From an uncultured Phocaeicola sp. (GTDB taxonomy: Bacteria > Bacteroidota > Bacteroidia > Bacteroidales > Bacteroidaceae), in assembly GCA_947581855.1 (NCBI GenBank), contig CANPVZ010000005.1:115914-179913 (forward strand): a DNA stretch of 64,000 nucleotides, written 5' to 3'. Below, in pieces: positions 20,838 to 31,262 of this stretch. Position 1 is the first letter of the stretch. The number at the start of each line of letters is the position of its first letter. The notes below the pieces were generated by a model. The model was not told the DNA's origin, did no database searches, and worked only from the letters and a program-made list of their open reading frames with translations. Made by a program: the position numbers and the translations under genes.

Positions 20838-22856
20838 TTATTCTTTTACTTTTCTAAGTACGACCGCAGAGCGAGCTGGGATGTAAAGTTTCAGCCACTC
20901 TTTTTTGTCTTTTTTATAAATCGGATCGAAATTGGTAAGATGACGGATGGTGTCGTCAGCAAAACCATTTCCACCAAACTCTTTGGCATCAGTATTCAAT
21001 ACTACATCATAAGCTCCTATTGGAACAAGGAATCCGTAATCGGTATAAGATTTACTCGGACTAAAGTTGAAGACAAATACTAAATCGTTGCGTCGGTATG
21101 CCAACACTTGGTCGCCGTCATTATGCCAAACTTCTATAACTTCGCTCTTTTCAAACTTTTTTTCGTTGCTAATTAAGTGAATCATTGCTTTATCGAAATC
21201 ACCTAAATAGTGGTAGCACAGGTTTTTATTGTCTACCAAGTCCCATTGTCTGCGAGCATATTTATAGCTCCATCCGTTACCTTCTCGGGGAAAGTCAATC
21301 CATTCGGGATGTCCGAATTCGTTACCCATAAAATTCAGGTAACCGCCATTGATAGTACTTGCCGTAAGCAAACGAATCATTTTATGCAAGGCGATTCCTC
21401 GATTTACCGTATAGTTTTCATCGCCTTTTTGGAAATGCCAATACATGTCAGCGTCAATCAGGCGGAATACAATAGTCTTGTCTCCCACAAGTGCTTGGTC
21501 ATGGCTTTCGGCGTAAGAAATGGTCTTTTCTTCTTTACGGCGATTTGTCACTTCCCAGAACATGCTGGATGGTTTCCATTCTTCATCGATTTTTTCTTTG
21601 ATAGTTTTAATCCAATAATCTGGAATATTCATCGCCATGCGGTAATCAAATCCATATCCTCCGCTTTCTACTGAAGTGGCTAGTCCCGGCATACCCGAAA
21701 CTTCTTCGGCAATCGTAATAGCTTTGGAATTGACTTGATGTATCAGTTTATTTGCCAACGTCAAGTAACAAATAGCGTTATCATCTTCGTTACCATTAAA
21801 ATAATCACCGTAATTGCAGAAGGCTTCTCCCAGTCCATGACTGTAATAGAGCATGGAGGTGACGCCGTCGAAACGGAAACCGTCGAATTTGTATTCTTCC
21901 AGCCAAAACTTACAATTAGATAATAGGAAATGAAGTACCTCGTCCTTACCATAATCAAAGCAAAGAGAATCCCAAGCCGGATGTTCGCGTCGTTCTCCGG
22001 GATAGAAATATTGGTACGGGTCGCCTGCGAAATTTCCCAATCCTTCCACTTCATTCTTTACGGCATGAGAGTGAACGATATCCATTATTACGGCAATACC
22101 CATTCCGTGGGCCGTATCAATTAATTCTTTCAGTTCGTCTGGTGTACCGAAACGGGACGAAGCAGCAAAAAAACTGGATACATGATAACCGAAACTTCCA
22201 TAATAGGGATGTTCTTGAATAGCCATAATTTGGATGCAATTGTATCCGTCAGCAGCAATTCTTGGCAATATTTTTTCGCGGAATTCATTATACGATCCGA
22301 CTTTTTCTTCATTTTGCGCCATACCGATATGGCACTCGTAGATAAGTAATGGATCGGTTTTGGGTTTAAATGATTTCTTTTTGAATATATAGGGGTTTTT
22401 AGGATCCCATACCTGAGCGCTAAAAATATGTGTTTGTTCATCTTGTACCACACGTCGTGTCCAGGCCGGAATACGTTCGCCACAACCGCCTTCCCAATAT
22501 ACTTTCAGTTTATAATGGTCACCATGTTTAATTGCATTTGGTTTTAGCTTGATTTCCCAGTTGCCGGTACCCTTAATGCGTTTCAGCTTATATTCTTTCT
22601 TTTCTTGCCAATTGTTAAAGTCTCCCATTAAATAAATGTCTGTTGCGTTAGGAGCCCATTCGCGGAATGTCCATCCCTTATCGGTACGGTGTAATCCGAA
22701 ATATAGATAACCCGACGCAAAATCTGATAAAGTTTGCTTGCCCTTTCCAGTCAACTCTTTTTCTTTATCCAATGCATGTTGATGACGGCCGTTGATGGCT
22801 CCTTCGAAAGGTTCCAGCCAAGGGTCATTCAATATTAATTTTAATTTCTGTTTCAT
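20838..22856 (-). CDS. glgB: 1,4-alpha-glucan branching enzyme
   Basis: GWTFREWAPNATDIYLMGDFNNW, DGFRFDGVTSMLYYSHG, AEEVSGMPG, YAESHDQALVGDKT, NFMGNEFGHPEWIDFPR. Confidence 0.93.
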   Translation of the reverse strand: MKQKLKLILNDPWLEPFEGAINGRHQHALDKEKELTGKGKQTLSDFASGYLYFGLHRTDKGWTFREWAPNATDIYLMGDFNNWQEKKEYKLKRIKGTGNWEIKLKPNAIKHGDHYKLKVYWEGGCGERIPAWTRRVVQDEQTHIFSAQVWDPKNPYIFKKKSFKPKTDPLLIYECHIGMAQNEEKVGSYNEFREKILPRIAADGYNCIQIMAIQEHPYYGSFGYHVSSFFAASSRFGTPDELKELIDTAHGMGIAVIMDIVHSHAVKNEVEGLGNFAGDPYQYFYPGERREHPAWDSLCFDYGKDEVLHFLLSNCKFWLEEYKFDGFRFDGVTSMLYYSHGLGEAFCNYGDYFNGNEDDNAICYLTLANKLIHQVNSKAITIAEEVSGMPGLATSVESGGYGFDYRMAMNIPDYWIKTIKEKIDEEWKPSSMFWEVTNRRKEEKTISYAESHDQALVGDKTIVFRLIDADMYWHFQKGDENYTVNRGIALHKMIRLLTASTINGGYLNFMGNEFGHPEWIDFPREGNGWSYKYARRQWDLVDNKNLCYHYLGDFDKAMIHLISNEKKFEKSEVIEVWHNDGDQVLAYRRNDLVFVFNFSPSKSYTDYGFLVPIGAYDVVLNTDAKEFGGNGFADDTIRHLTNFDPIYKKDKKEWLKLYIPARSAVVLRKVKE

Positions 22857-22881
22857 AACCCGGGAGATTTAAATAATATGA

Positions 22882-23325
22882 TTATGCCAAGACTTTTACA
22901 ATTACTTTCTTGATGGTCTCTTCGGAAGAAATACATGGGGCATGCCCGTCTTGTGGGAAGAATATGGCAAACATTCCCGGTTTTACATCAATGTATGATT
23001 CGGAAGGAATGGCAAATTTCGTGATATCTTTTTCTTCATTATACTCTTCTTCGGGCAGTGCATTAGCTGGGGTGTAGCCCATTGTTTCAGTACAAGAAAG
23101 AGGTATCTGGATATCGATGAATTTTTTGTGTGTTTCGAGTTGCGCCTGTTCCTTGGTTTTACCTTTTGCCAAAGAAATGTTTACTACTAAATCTGCTCCT
23201 TGCAGAGCTACTTTTCCTGGTTCCAAGGCATTTAAGTCGGTTGATTTTAAATATTCGAATGCTTTTGCGAACAAGGGGTTCAATGAAGCATATTTCTCCA
23301 GATTGTCAATTGTATCAATAACCAT
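22882..23325 (-). CDS. YhcH/YjgK/YiaL family protein
   Basis: THKKFIDIQIPLSCTETMGY and FAIFFPQDGHAPCI. Confidence 0.85.
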   Translation of the reverse strand: MVIDTIDNLEKYASLNPLFAKAFEYLKSTDLNALEPGKVALQGADLVVNISLAKGKTKEQAQLETHKKFIDIQIPLSCTETMGYTPANALPEEEYNEEKDITKFAIPSESYIDVKPGMFAIFFPQDGHAPCISSEETIKKVIVKVLA

Positions 23326-23407
23326 AATTTTAAATTTTAAATTAGTACTTGTTAATTGTACAAATATAGGAAATAAATGAAAGATGCGTAAACGTTTGGC
23401 AATAAAA

Positions 23408-24196
23408 TTAAAGCATAGCGATGATTTTCAGTAAATATTCGTGTATTTTGCCGTTAGTAGCCAACACTTGTTTCCCTGAATAGAATTCATCTCCTCCTTT
23501 GTAGTCGGTAATTTTTCCTCCGGCTTGCATTAGAATTAAGGCTCCGGCAGCAATGTCCCACGGACCTAACAAAGCTTCCATTCGGGCTTCGAAACGACCG
23601 GCAGCGATATAACAGAGTTCTGCAGCTGCAGAACCTTGCAAACGCAGTCCGCAGACGTTTCCGTATAATCGTCGGATAAGTTTGCTTACGAATTCTCTAT
23701 AATGATCAGCATCGTAAGGGAAACCTAATTCGATAAATGACTCGTTGAGTGTGCTGACAGAGGATACGTGTATTTCCGTTCCGTTTAGATAAGCTTTACT
23801 TCCTTTCCAAGCCCAAAAGCATTCATCACGACATACCTCGTATACCACTCCTACTAACAGTTCTTCTTTATTTCGCAAGGCGATGCTTACACAATAAGGA
23901 GCATTGTTGTGAATAAAATTGGTCGTTCCGTCTAATGGGTCGACCAACCAACAGTAATTTTCATTGGTAAGGCTTCCCGAACCTTCTTCAGCAATGAAAC
24001 CGGCTTCGGGGAGTAACTCTTTCAACCGTTTCACGATGCGGTTTTCCGATTCTTTGTCAACGTACGATACATAATCGTGAGATTTTTTTTCTTGTACACG
24101 TTCACGAAGGAAATTCTTTCTTTCTTCGCGCAGAAAAGCGCCTGTTTCAATAGCTAGTTGGCGTACTTCTGCTGTGATTTGTTCTAAATCAAGCAT
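23408..24196 (-). CDS. suhB: Inositol monophosphatase family protein
   Basis: IAEEGSG, WLVDPLDGTTNFIHNNAPYCVSIAL, GPWDIAAGALILMQAGGKITD. Confidence 0.9.
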   Translation of the reverse strand: MLDLEQITAEVRQLAIETGAFLREERKNFLRERVQEKKSHDYVSYVDKESENRIVKRLKELLPEAGFIAEEGSGSLTNENYCWLVDPLDGTTNFIHNNAPYCVSIALRNKEELLVGVVYEVCRDECFWAWKGSKAYLNGTEIHVSSVSTLNESFIELGFPYDADHYREFVSKLIRRLYGNVCGLRLQGSAAAELCYIAAGRFEARMEALLGPWDIAAGALILMQAGGKITDYKGGDEFYSGKQVLATNGKIHEYLLKIIAML

Positions 24197-24210
24197 GGAT
24201 GATAAAAATA

Positions 24211-25329
24211 TTATTTAGAGCTTTCTAATTTACCGAATTTATAGGTTCCTTTACGGATAGTCTGTCCGTTATTACTGATTTCCACAAATGGACCATGTTT
24301 CATATCTTGTTTGAAGAATCCTTCGTATCGGGTTCCGTCATTTTCTTCCAATACACCTTTTCCTTCCTTCTTCCCTTTCACAAAAGTTCCTTTATATCGG
24401 GTTCCGTCTGCTAGGGTCAGGGTCCCTTCTCCTTCAGGCAGGTCGTTTTTCCAATCTCCCTCATAAACATCGCCATTGGTCCAAGTATATTTGCCTTTTC
24501 CGGAACGTTGGCTGTTTACCCAATCGCCGGTATAAACAGCTCCGTTGGCCCATGTAAAGGTTCCCTTTCCGTTCTGTTCTCCATTTTGGAATGCCCCTAC
24601 ATACATATCACCGTTCTGGTGGACATAAATACCTTCTCCGGTACGTTCGCCCATAAAATAATCCCCTTCGTATTTGTCGCCGGTATGGAAACGATAAATT
24701 CCTTTACCGTGTTGCATGTCTTTATCCCATTGTCCGATATATTCATCTCCATTGGAATAATGATACGTACCTTCGCCCTGTCTCATGTCGTCTTTCCACT
24801 CGCCGATATATTTGGTACCGTCGTTCCAGTCGAGTGTTCCGGTTCCGTTTTTCTTGTCTTTTTTCCATTGGCCTACATATGTAGCTCCGTTTTTCCATGT
24901 GTATGTGCCGTTTCCTTCACGTTTGTCTTGGACCCAGTTTCCTACGTATATATCTCCGTTGTAGTAATACATGGTACCTTGACCTTGTTGAAAATCTGTA
25001 TACCACATCCCTTCGTACCTATTATTATTGTTAAAATAATAGGTTCCTTTTCCATGTTGTTGATCTTGATACCAGTTGCCGTCATATCTTTCGCCATCAG
25101 GGAAGGTATATACGCCATGGCCTTCTCTTTTTCCTTTAATATATTCTCCTTCGTATACATTACCGTTTTTAAAGATTGTTTTTCCTTTTCCGTTAGGCTT
25201 TTTACCTTTCAGTTCGCCTGTATAAACACTTCCGTCTTTGAATGTATAATTCCCGATTTTTATTTGAGCAACTAAGGATGAAGAAATAAAGAAAAAGGAT
25301 AATGTATAGAGTATGTATTTTCTTTTCAT
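24211..25329 (-). CDS. Secreted MORN-repeat protein
   Basis: Signal peptide and about 13 MORN repeats (YEGEYIKGKREGHGVYTFPDGERYDGNWYQDQQHGKGTY...). Confidence 0.92.
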   Translation of the reverse strand: MKRKYILYTLSFFFISSSLVAQIKIGNYTFKDGSVYTGELKGKKPNGKGKTIFKNGNVYEGEYIKGKREGHGVYTFPDGERYDGNWYQDQQHGKGTYYFNNNNRYEGMWYTDFQQGQGTMYYYNGDIYVGNWVQDKREGNGTYTWKNGATYVGQWKKDKKNGTGTLDWNDGTKYIGEWKDDMRQGEGTYHYSNGDEYIGQWDKDMQHGKGIYRFHTGDKYEGDYFMGERTGEGIYVHQNGDMYVGAFQNGEQNGKGTFTWANGAVYTGDWVNSQRSGKGKYTWTNGDVYEGDWKNDLPEGEGTLTLADGTRYKGTFVKGKKEGKGVLEENDGTRYEGFFKQDMKHGPFVEISNNGQTIRKGTYKFGKLESSK

Positions 25330-25429
25330 AATAATATTTATTCAATAATTGATATGCTTGTTGACAAAAGTAGTGTAAAACGCAGCAAAGCCCAAAACCT
25401 GTTAAGTTTTCTTTTGTTTTTATGTGATT

Positions 25430-26719
25430 TTACCGCTTCACTTTTCCTACAATGATTTCTTTTAATTGTTCCTTTATCAAGTATGTATGGGCAAGGCGCT
25501 GTATATCGGAAGCTGTGGTTTCTTTGATGGCTTGTTGTAAGCGTGACAGAAAACCATTGTCTAAACCGGACGATTGCAAATAGATGTAAGCATCGGCCAG
25601 AGAAAATGGACCTTCGTAATTGCGACAGTTCTCTCCCATCATATAATTTTTTACCATAGAAAGTTCTTTATCAGATACTGGCTCGTTCTGTAGTCGATCT
25701 ACTTCGTAATATACTTCTTGTATGATAGGTTCAGCATATTCGTTGGCTGCTTGAGTGCTGATTATTATCATACTGCATTCCGGATAAGATACAATACCAG
25801 CTCCAATTCCATAGGTATATCCTTTTTCTTCTCGGATATTGCTCATCAGACGACTTCCGAAATAACCTCCGAATAAGGTTACCATGACGCGAAGTTTCAA
25901 AAAGTCGGGATGTTTACGATCTATAGTAATATTGCCCATACAGATGGCACTTTGCATGGCGTCATCCCGTTCTATCTGTATTCTTTTTTCAGGCTTTGTG
26001 TGTAGGTTATATATGTTTTGATTTTGAAAAACTGAAATATTTCCCCATTGCGAGTGCCCGAAAGTTTTTTCCACCTCTCGGACAATTTCCGGCGTTATCT
26101 TTCCCGAAAGATAGAGCGTACAATTATTCGAGTGATAATATTGGCAATGAAAACGTTGCAGCACCCCTTTGGTCAGGAGATTGTAATCTTCGATGCTTGC
26201 ATACTTGCCACAAGGATGCTCTGTACCAAATAAGCTTCGGTTCAGTTCTTTGCGAGCCAGGACATCGACTTTGGAATTGTTTACAGTGAATTGCTGCTTA
26301 TTTTTTTCTATGGCAATGGAGAGTTCTTTTTCCGGAAATAGTGGTTCCATGATAAGAGACTGTACGACTTCTACAGTTTGAGGGAAATATTTGTTCAAAG
26401 AGTAAAGTGTGACATATCCATAATTCATTGAGGACGATAAGTCAAGCCAAGCTCCGTAATAATCCAATTTTTCTGCTATTTCGGCGGAAGTGAAACGAGT
26501 TGTTCCTTCTCGTAGCATACGGTTGGTAAACATGGCTTGGAGAGGTTGGGTTTGGTTCCATTGCCCTCCTTTAATAAGTATATCGAGTCGAACTACTTCT
26601 TCTTCTCCGGTTTGAAAAAGGTACAAAGGGATGCCGTTTGGCATGATTTGCTTTTCGGGGGAAGGAATTAGAATTGGTTCTATCGGACGTATTTTCGGTT
26701 GTTGATTTCTATTTAGCAT
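25430..26719 (-). CDS. M16-family (pitrilysin-like) peptidase
   Basis: M16-like domain order; GYFGSRLMSNIREEKGYTYGIGAG. Confidence 0.85.
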   Translation of the reverse strand: MLNRNQQPKIRPIEPILIPSPEKQIMPNGIPLYLFQTGEEEVVRLDILIKGGQWNQTQPLQAMFTNRMLREGTTRFTSAEIAEKLDYYGAWLDLSSSMNYGYVTLYSLNKYFPQTVEVVQSLIMEPLFPEKELSIAIEKNKQQFTVNNSKVDVLARKELNRSLFGTEHPCGKYASIEDYNLLTKGVLQRFHCQYYHSNNCTLYLSGKITPEIVREVEKTFGHSQWGNISVFQNQNIYNLHTKPEKRIQIERDDAMQSAICMGNITIDRKHPDFLKLRVMVTLFGGYFGSRLMSNIREEKGYTYGIGAGIVSYPECSMIIISTQAANEYAEPIIQEVYYEVDRLQNEPVSDKELSMVKNYMMGENCRNYEGPFSLADAYIYLQSSGLDNGFLSRLQQAIKETTASDIQRLAHTYLIKEQLKEIIVGKVKR

Positions 26720-27464
26720 ACTCTTTTAAAAACTGTTCGGCTTTTATTAAATCTTGCGGGGTATCAATGCCGATTGTTTCCACATTAGTTATTCCTACTT
26801 TTATTGTATATCCGTTTTCCAACCACCGAAGTTGTTCTAACGACTCTGCTAATTCTAAAGGTGATTGCGGTAAGGAGGTGATTTCTTTCAGTACTTCTGC
26901 ACGGTAGGCATACAAGCCGATGTGTTTGTAGTAAGTCTGATGTTGGAGCCATTCATTTCTTTCAAAATTTCGTTGATATGGAATGATAGATCTGCTGAAG
27001 TATAAAGCATTCATATTTTTGTTTACTACTACTTTTGGAGAGTTCGGATTCTGTAGGGCCTCTATTCCGTCAGCTTCGGTAAATGGCTTAACTAATGTGG
27101 CTATTTGTGTTTGTGGATCGAAGAAACAGGTTTTAAGCTCTTTTAGTTGTGAAGGTTGTATAAAAGGCTCATCGCCTTGAATATTGACTATTACGTCATA
27201 GTTTTCTCCCACTTTAGTATAGGCTTCATAACAACGGTCTGTTCCGCTTCTATGGTGAACGGAAGTCATAACCACTTTTCCACCAAACGACTTTACAGCA
27301 GCTTCTATTAATTCGTTGTCGGTGGCTACATATGCATCGTCCAAAACTCCGCAGACTTGTTCATAGACTCTTTGTATCACTGTTTTTCCACCTAACATAG
27401 CCAGTGGCTTGGCCGGGAAACGTGTGGATGCGTATCTCGCAGGAATGATTCCTATAAATTTCAT
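26709..27464 (-). CDS. kdsB: 3-deoxy-manno-octulosonate cytidylyltransferase
   Basis: IIPARYASTRFPAKPLAMLGGK, VNIQGDEPFIQP. Confidence 0.95.
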   Translation of the reverse strand: MKFIGIIPARYASTRFPAKPLAMLGGKTVIQRVYEQVCGVLDDAYVATDNELIEAAVKSFGGKVVMTSVHHRSGTDRCYEAYTKVGENYDVIVNIQGDEPFIQPSQLKELKTCFFDPQTQIATLVKPFTEADGIEALQNPNSPKVVVNKNMNALYFSRSIIPYQRNFERNEWLQHQTYYKHIGLYAYRAEVLKEITSLPQSPLELAESLEQLRWLENGYTIKVGITNVETIGIDTPQDLIKAEQFLKEYAK

Positions 27465-27618
27465 AACTAAATGTATTTTATTAAATAGTACATCTTTATT
27501 CGAATCGTCGTTTATGTAACGATAGTAATTCTTTTAACTGTTGATTTATGTATTTTGCAAAAGTACAAAAAGATTTGGTAATGCAGCTTATTTCGCTTTA
27601 ATTTGCACTTTAACATGA

Positions 27619-28020
27619 TTGAATTTAAATATGGATGAAAAAATATGTTTCATATCCTTAGGTTCCAATACTGACGGGGAGAAAAATCTTGAAAAGGCCC
27701 GGAAAGAATTGACGCGTTATTTCCCTGACATAAGGTATGATGAAGCGTGTCGTACTTATCCGATTAATCTGCATAATCCTTCTTTATTTGTCAATCAGAT
27801 AGCTTTATTTCATACTTTTTATTCTTTATATGAAGTGAAATGTGTATTAAAAGATATTGAACATTCTTGTGCTAAGATACCTAAGGATAAAGCAAATGAA
27901 ATAATTCGTATAGATATTGATTTGTTGCAATTTGGACAGGAAATTTTAAAACCCGAGGATATGAAACGCCCATATGTGCGAAGTGGATTGAGACATCTTT
28001 CCAAATGGTTGAACAAGTAA
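27619..28020 (+). CDS. HPPK (FolK)-like protein
   Basis: ISLGSNTDGEKNLEKARKEL...NEIIRIDIDLLQFGQEILKPEDMKRPYV resembles FolK. Confidence 0.65.
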   Translation: MNLNMDEKICFISLGSNTDGEKNLEKARKELTRYFPDIRYDEACRTYPINLHNPSLFVNQIALFHTFYSLYEVKCVLKDIEHSCAKIPKDKANEIIRIDIDLLQFGQEILKPEDMKRPYVRSGLRHLSKWLNK

Positions 28021-28125
28021 ATGTTTTCTGAAGTAAGTTCTTATATCAGATTCAATAGTGGAATTCTATATTCCATAGCAATTATTGAAGTTTATATTCC
28101 AAAGCTTTGCTTAAGATATAGCGTT

Positions 28126-29274
28126 TTATCTAATTCTATGTTTTAGATACCAAGTGTGGGTTATAAGCAAATATAAAACTAAAGCAGCAATTAGGAATCC
28201 CAAAACGATGCTGTATGCAGAAAAGGTGGATTGTCGACTAATAAGGATGTAACCAATAAAGAAACCGATACTAATTCCAAGTTCCCATCCAAAAGCTTCG
28301 GAGGTATTGGCCGTTCCTCTTTCGCAATGCTCCGATAGTTGTATAAAGAAAACCAGAATGCGTGGAACAATGAGTCCGATACCAAGTCCCACAAGTAAGG
28401 CAGAGGTATAAAAAGCAGCTTCTTCATGATGAGAGATTTGTAATAACATGGCAGTTCCGTATAAAATAAGTCCACTTACAATTTCCGAACGAATATCAGC
28501 ATCGGTGAAAACGAATTTAACAGCTAATATGGATAAACAGAATCCTGCCATCAGAATACCGTAAAATTCATATGAATGTATGGTTGCCAAGAGTATTCCT
28601 GTAGGAATAGAAATAAATAGTAAATTGATAAACATAAGCCATCCGTTAGACAGCCAGAAACGATCTTTTGAAAATATAGGTGGACAAAGCGGTGCTCGAA
28701 AAGGAATTCTGAGAAATGCGATGCACAGAAAGGAAAGTAATCCTAGTAAACAGGATATAATTATAATGATTTGTATTGAGTAAAATTCATAAAAGATTAG
28801 ACCAATAAAAGGACCTATGGAAAAACCGAATCTTCCAAACCAAGAAAAAGCATTATTAGCCTCTGTACGTCGAGGCGATTGAGTGATATCTATCACTAAT
28901 GTACTGCCAGATGCCATGAAAGCCATTCCATACATTATACCTTGTATAATACGCAAAATGGTTACATAGAGAAGCCCGCCGGCAAGCCAAAATCCTCCTG
29001 TTGCTATTGTGATGATTAAAATAGCCAGCAAGCATATACTTTTTCGCTTATAAGTATCTACTAAATAAGAAAATGACGGGCCTAACAAAAAAATTGCAAC
29101 GCCAAACAATGCTGTAACTCCTCCAGCTTGTAAAGTTGTTACACCGTAAGAAGACATTATCCAGACAGGAAGTATAGGCCATAGCATGTAGAGAGATACA
29201 GACAGTAAGAAATTTGCTATACATATCCGCCAAAAGTCGTTCGACCATAATTTAGTATTTTCATTTGTTCCCAT
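28126..29274 (-). CDS. MFS transporter
   Basis: 12-TM-like hydrophobic ORF with MFS-like loop YLVDTYKRKSICL. Confidence 0.85.
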   Translation of the reverse strand: MGTNENTKLWSNDFWRICIANFLLSVSLYMLWPILPVWIMSSYGVTTLQAGGVTALFGVAIFLLGPSFSYLVDTYKRKSICLLAILIITIATGGFWLAGGLLYVTILRIIQGIMYGMAFMASGSTLVIDITQSPRRTEANNAFSWFGRFGFSIGPFIGLIFYEFYSIQIIIIISCLLGLLSFLCIAFLRIPFRAPLCPPIFSKDRFWLSNGWLMFINLLFISIPTGILLATIHSYEFYGILMAGFCLSILAVKFVFTDADIRSEIVSGLILYGTAMLLQISHHEEAAFYTSALLVGLGIGLIVPRILVFFIQLSEHCERGTANTSEAFGWELGISIGFFIGYILISRQSTFSAYSIVLGFLIAALVLYLLITHTWYLKHRIR

Positions 29275-29569
29275 TGGAAGAATCTTAATTGAAAAATTCT
29301 TTGTTTAGCATTTGTAAATACATTATCGTATTAATTAGAAATAATGCTTCGTTAAAGAAGAAACATTCGATTACGTTTAGTCAGAAACTAAAATTGTAAT
29401 ATGCACAAAATTCATCACGTCTTTTACCTCGGTTCCGAATAATTTCTGCAAATCTAGTTAAAGATATTAGTTCCTAACTTTAAAATGGCAATACAAAAAA
29501 TATTCTTTTTTGCTTTATGAATGTCAATCTTCAACTGATAATCTCTTTCTCTCCTTTTTCTTTCTTTTA

Positions 29570-30391
29570 TTAATATTGTTCTTTTTCGTTTGGGAAATCA
29601 CAATTTTTTACATCATTTACATATTGTCCGATAGCATTGGTCATGACTTCGTATAGATTTGCATATCTGCGTAAGAAGCGCGGATTGAATCCATGGGTCA
29701 TACCCAGCATGTCCGTTACTACCAATACCTGTCCGTCTACTCCCCCTCCTGCACCAATACCAATTACCGGAATACATAATTCTTTGGCAACTCTTTCAGC
29801 TAAAGATGCTGGTATTTTTTCTAATACAAGCCCAAAGCATCCGGCTTCTTCTAGCAAGTGAGCATCATGAACCAACTTCTCTGCTTCTTCTGTTTCTTTG
29901 GCACGGACGGTATAGGTTCCGTATTTGTTTATTGATTGTGGCATTAAGCCAAGATGTCCCATCACAGGGATTCCAGCTGAAATAATTCGTTTTACTGTGC
30001 CGATAATCTCTTCACCTCCTTCCAGTTTTAAAGCGTCGGCATGGCTTTCTTTCATAATACGAATTGCTGATGCCAATCCTTCTAGTTCGTTTCCTTGATA
30101 AGAGCCGAAAGGCATATCAACGATAACGAGGGCACGCTTCACTCCTCTTACAACGGATTTTCCATGATAAATCATTTGATCGAGCGTGATAGGAAGTGTT
30201 GTGACATTTCCTGCCATGACGTTGGAAGCGGAATCCCCTACTAAAATAACATCAATGCCAGCACCATCTACAATTTGTGCGGTAGTATAATCGTATGAAG
30301 TTAGCATAGAGATCTTTTCACCACGTTGTTTCATCTCAAATAAACGATGAGTCGTCACTTTACGTGAGTCGTCAGAAATGTATCCTGCCAT
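29570..30391 (-). CDS. panB: 3-methyl-2-oxobutanoate hydroxymethyltransferase
   Basis: [48 protein letters not shown]. Confidence 0.97.
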   Translation of the reverse strand: MAGYISDDSRKVTTHRLFEMKQRGEKISMLTSYDYTTAQIVDGAGIDVILVGDSASNVMAGNVTTLPITLDQMIYHGKSVVRGVKRALVIVDMPFGSYQGNELEGLASAIRIMKESHADALKLEGGEEIIGTVKRIISAGIPVMGHLGLMPQSINKYGTYTVRAKETEEAEKLVHDAHLLEEAGCFGLVLEKIPASLAERVAKELCIPVIGIGAGGGVDGQVLVVTDMLGMTHGFNPRFLRRYANLYEVMTNAIGQYVNDVKNCDFPNEKEQY

Positions 30392-30428
30392 AATTTACTT
30401 TGTTAATATGTTAAATTTTGGGGCAAAG

Positions 30429-31094
30429 TTACGCCTTTTTACTGAATTCTTCCATGAGTGAGCACATTTTTTCGTAACTAAAACTTTGAAAGTCGGGAAT
30501 AACGTAATGCGTTTTGTTTTTAATAGCTTCAACGGAATTGGTTGTTGCCAATCCGATTACTGTCATACCTGCCCTGTTACCAGCTTCAATTCCGTTTAGG
30601 GAATCTTCAAAGACCATACAATTTTCAGGAATTGTTTCAAAGATGTTAGCTCCCAATAAATAACAATCCGGATCCGGCTTAGATTTTCTGAACCTATCGG
30701 CAGTCAAAATATGGTCGAAATATTCTTTGAAATGAGGATGGGTCTTGTAAACACAAGCCATTTTCTGTTCATTGGAGCTTGTTACAACAGCTGTTTTAAT
30801 ACCGTTTTTACGTAATTCTTCTATAAATTCACGAACGCCGGGGATAAAACGATAATCCATATGGGTTTCATAATCATTTAATCCTTGTGTTACAAGTTCG
30901 GCAACGCCTGGTTGGTCTTTAAAATACTCCAAAATTACTTTTAAAGTATTTCCTTTAATTTTTTGTTCAAAGTGAGGGATGTCTGGACGATATTTTTCTC
31001 CTTGCTCTTTCCAATAAATACTATACTGGTTTTCAGTATCCAGTATAACGCCGTCTAAATCAAATAATGCAGCGATCGGTTTATTTTTATCCAT
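30429..31094 (-). CDS. HAD-family hydrolase, beta-phosphoglucomutase-like
   Basis: ALFDLDGVILDTE, VVTSSNEQKM, KPDPDCYLLGA, VFEDSLNGIEAG. Confidence 0.9.
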   Translation of the reverse strand: MDKNKPIAALFDLDGVILDTENQYSIYWKEQGEKYRPDIPHFEQKIKGNTLKVILEYFKDQPGVAELVTQGLNDYETHMDYRFIPGVREFIEELRKNGIKTAVVTSSNEQKMACVYKTHPHFKEYFDHILTADRFRKSKPDPDCYLLGANIFETIPENCMVFEDSLNGIEAGNRAGMTVIGLATTNSVEAIKNKTHYVIPDFQSFSYEKMCSLMEEFSKKA

Positions 31095-31262
31095 AAAACT
31101 AATACGTATTGTTTTGTTGATGCAAAGTTCATAAGAGAATTATAATGATGAAAGTCCCTGTTGTTAAATAAATGTAAACTTTTGTTGTAGACCCTTATAT
31201 AAATCAAACCCTTTCTTATTTTTGTGCGCATTTTAGAGATAAATGTGCAAATTTGGGTACGA

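Noticed and set aside
24508-25275. 255-aa plus-strand ORF
   Set aside because: Shadow ORF antisense to the MORN-repeat gene; low-complexity repetition mirrors the MORN codons
27619-28020. Truncated folK pseudogene
   Set aside because: Short, but the frame is intact and the FolK-like start and C-terminal motifs are present, so kept as a CDS
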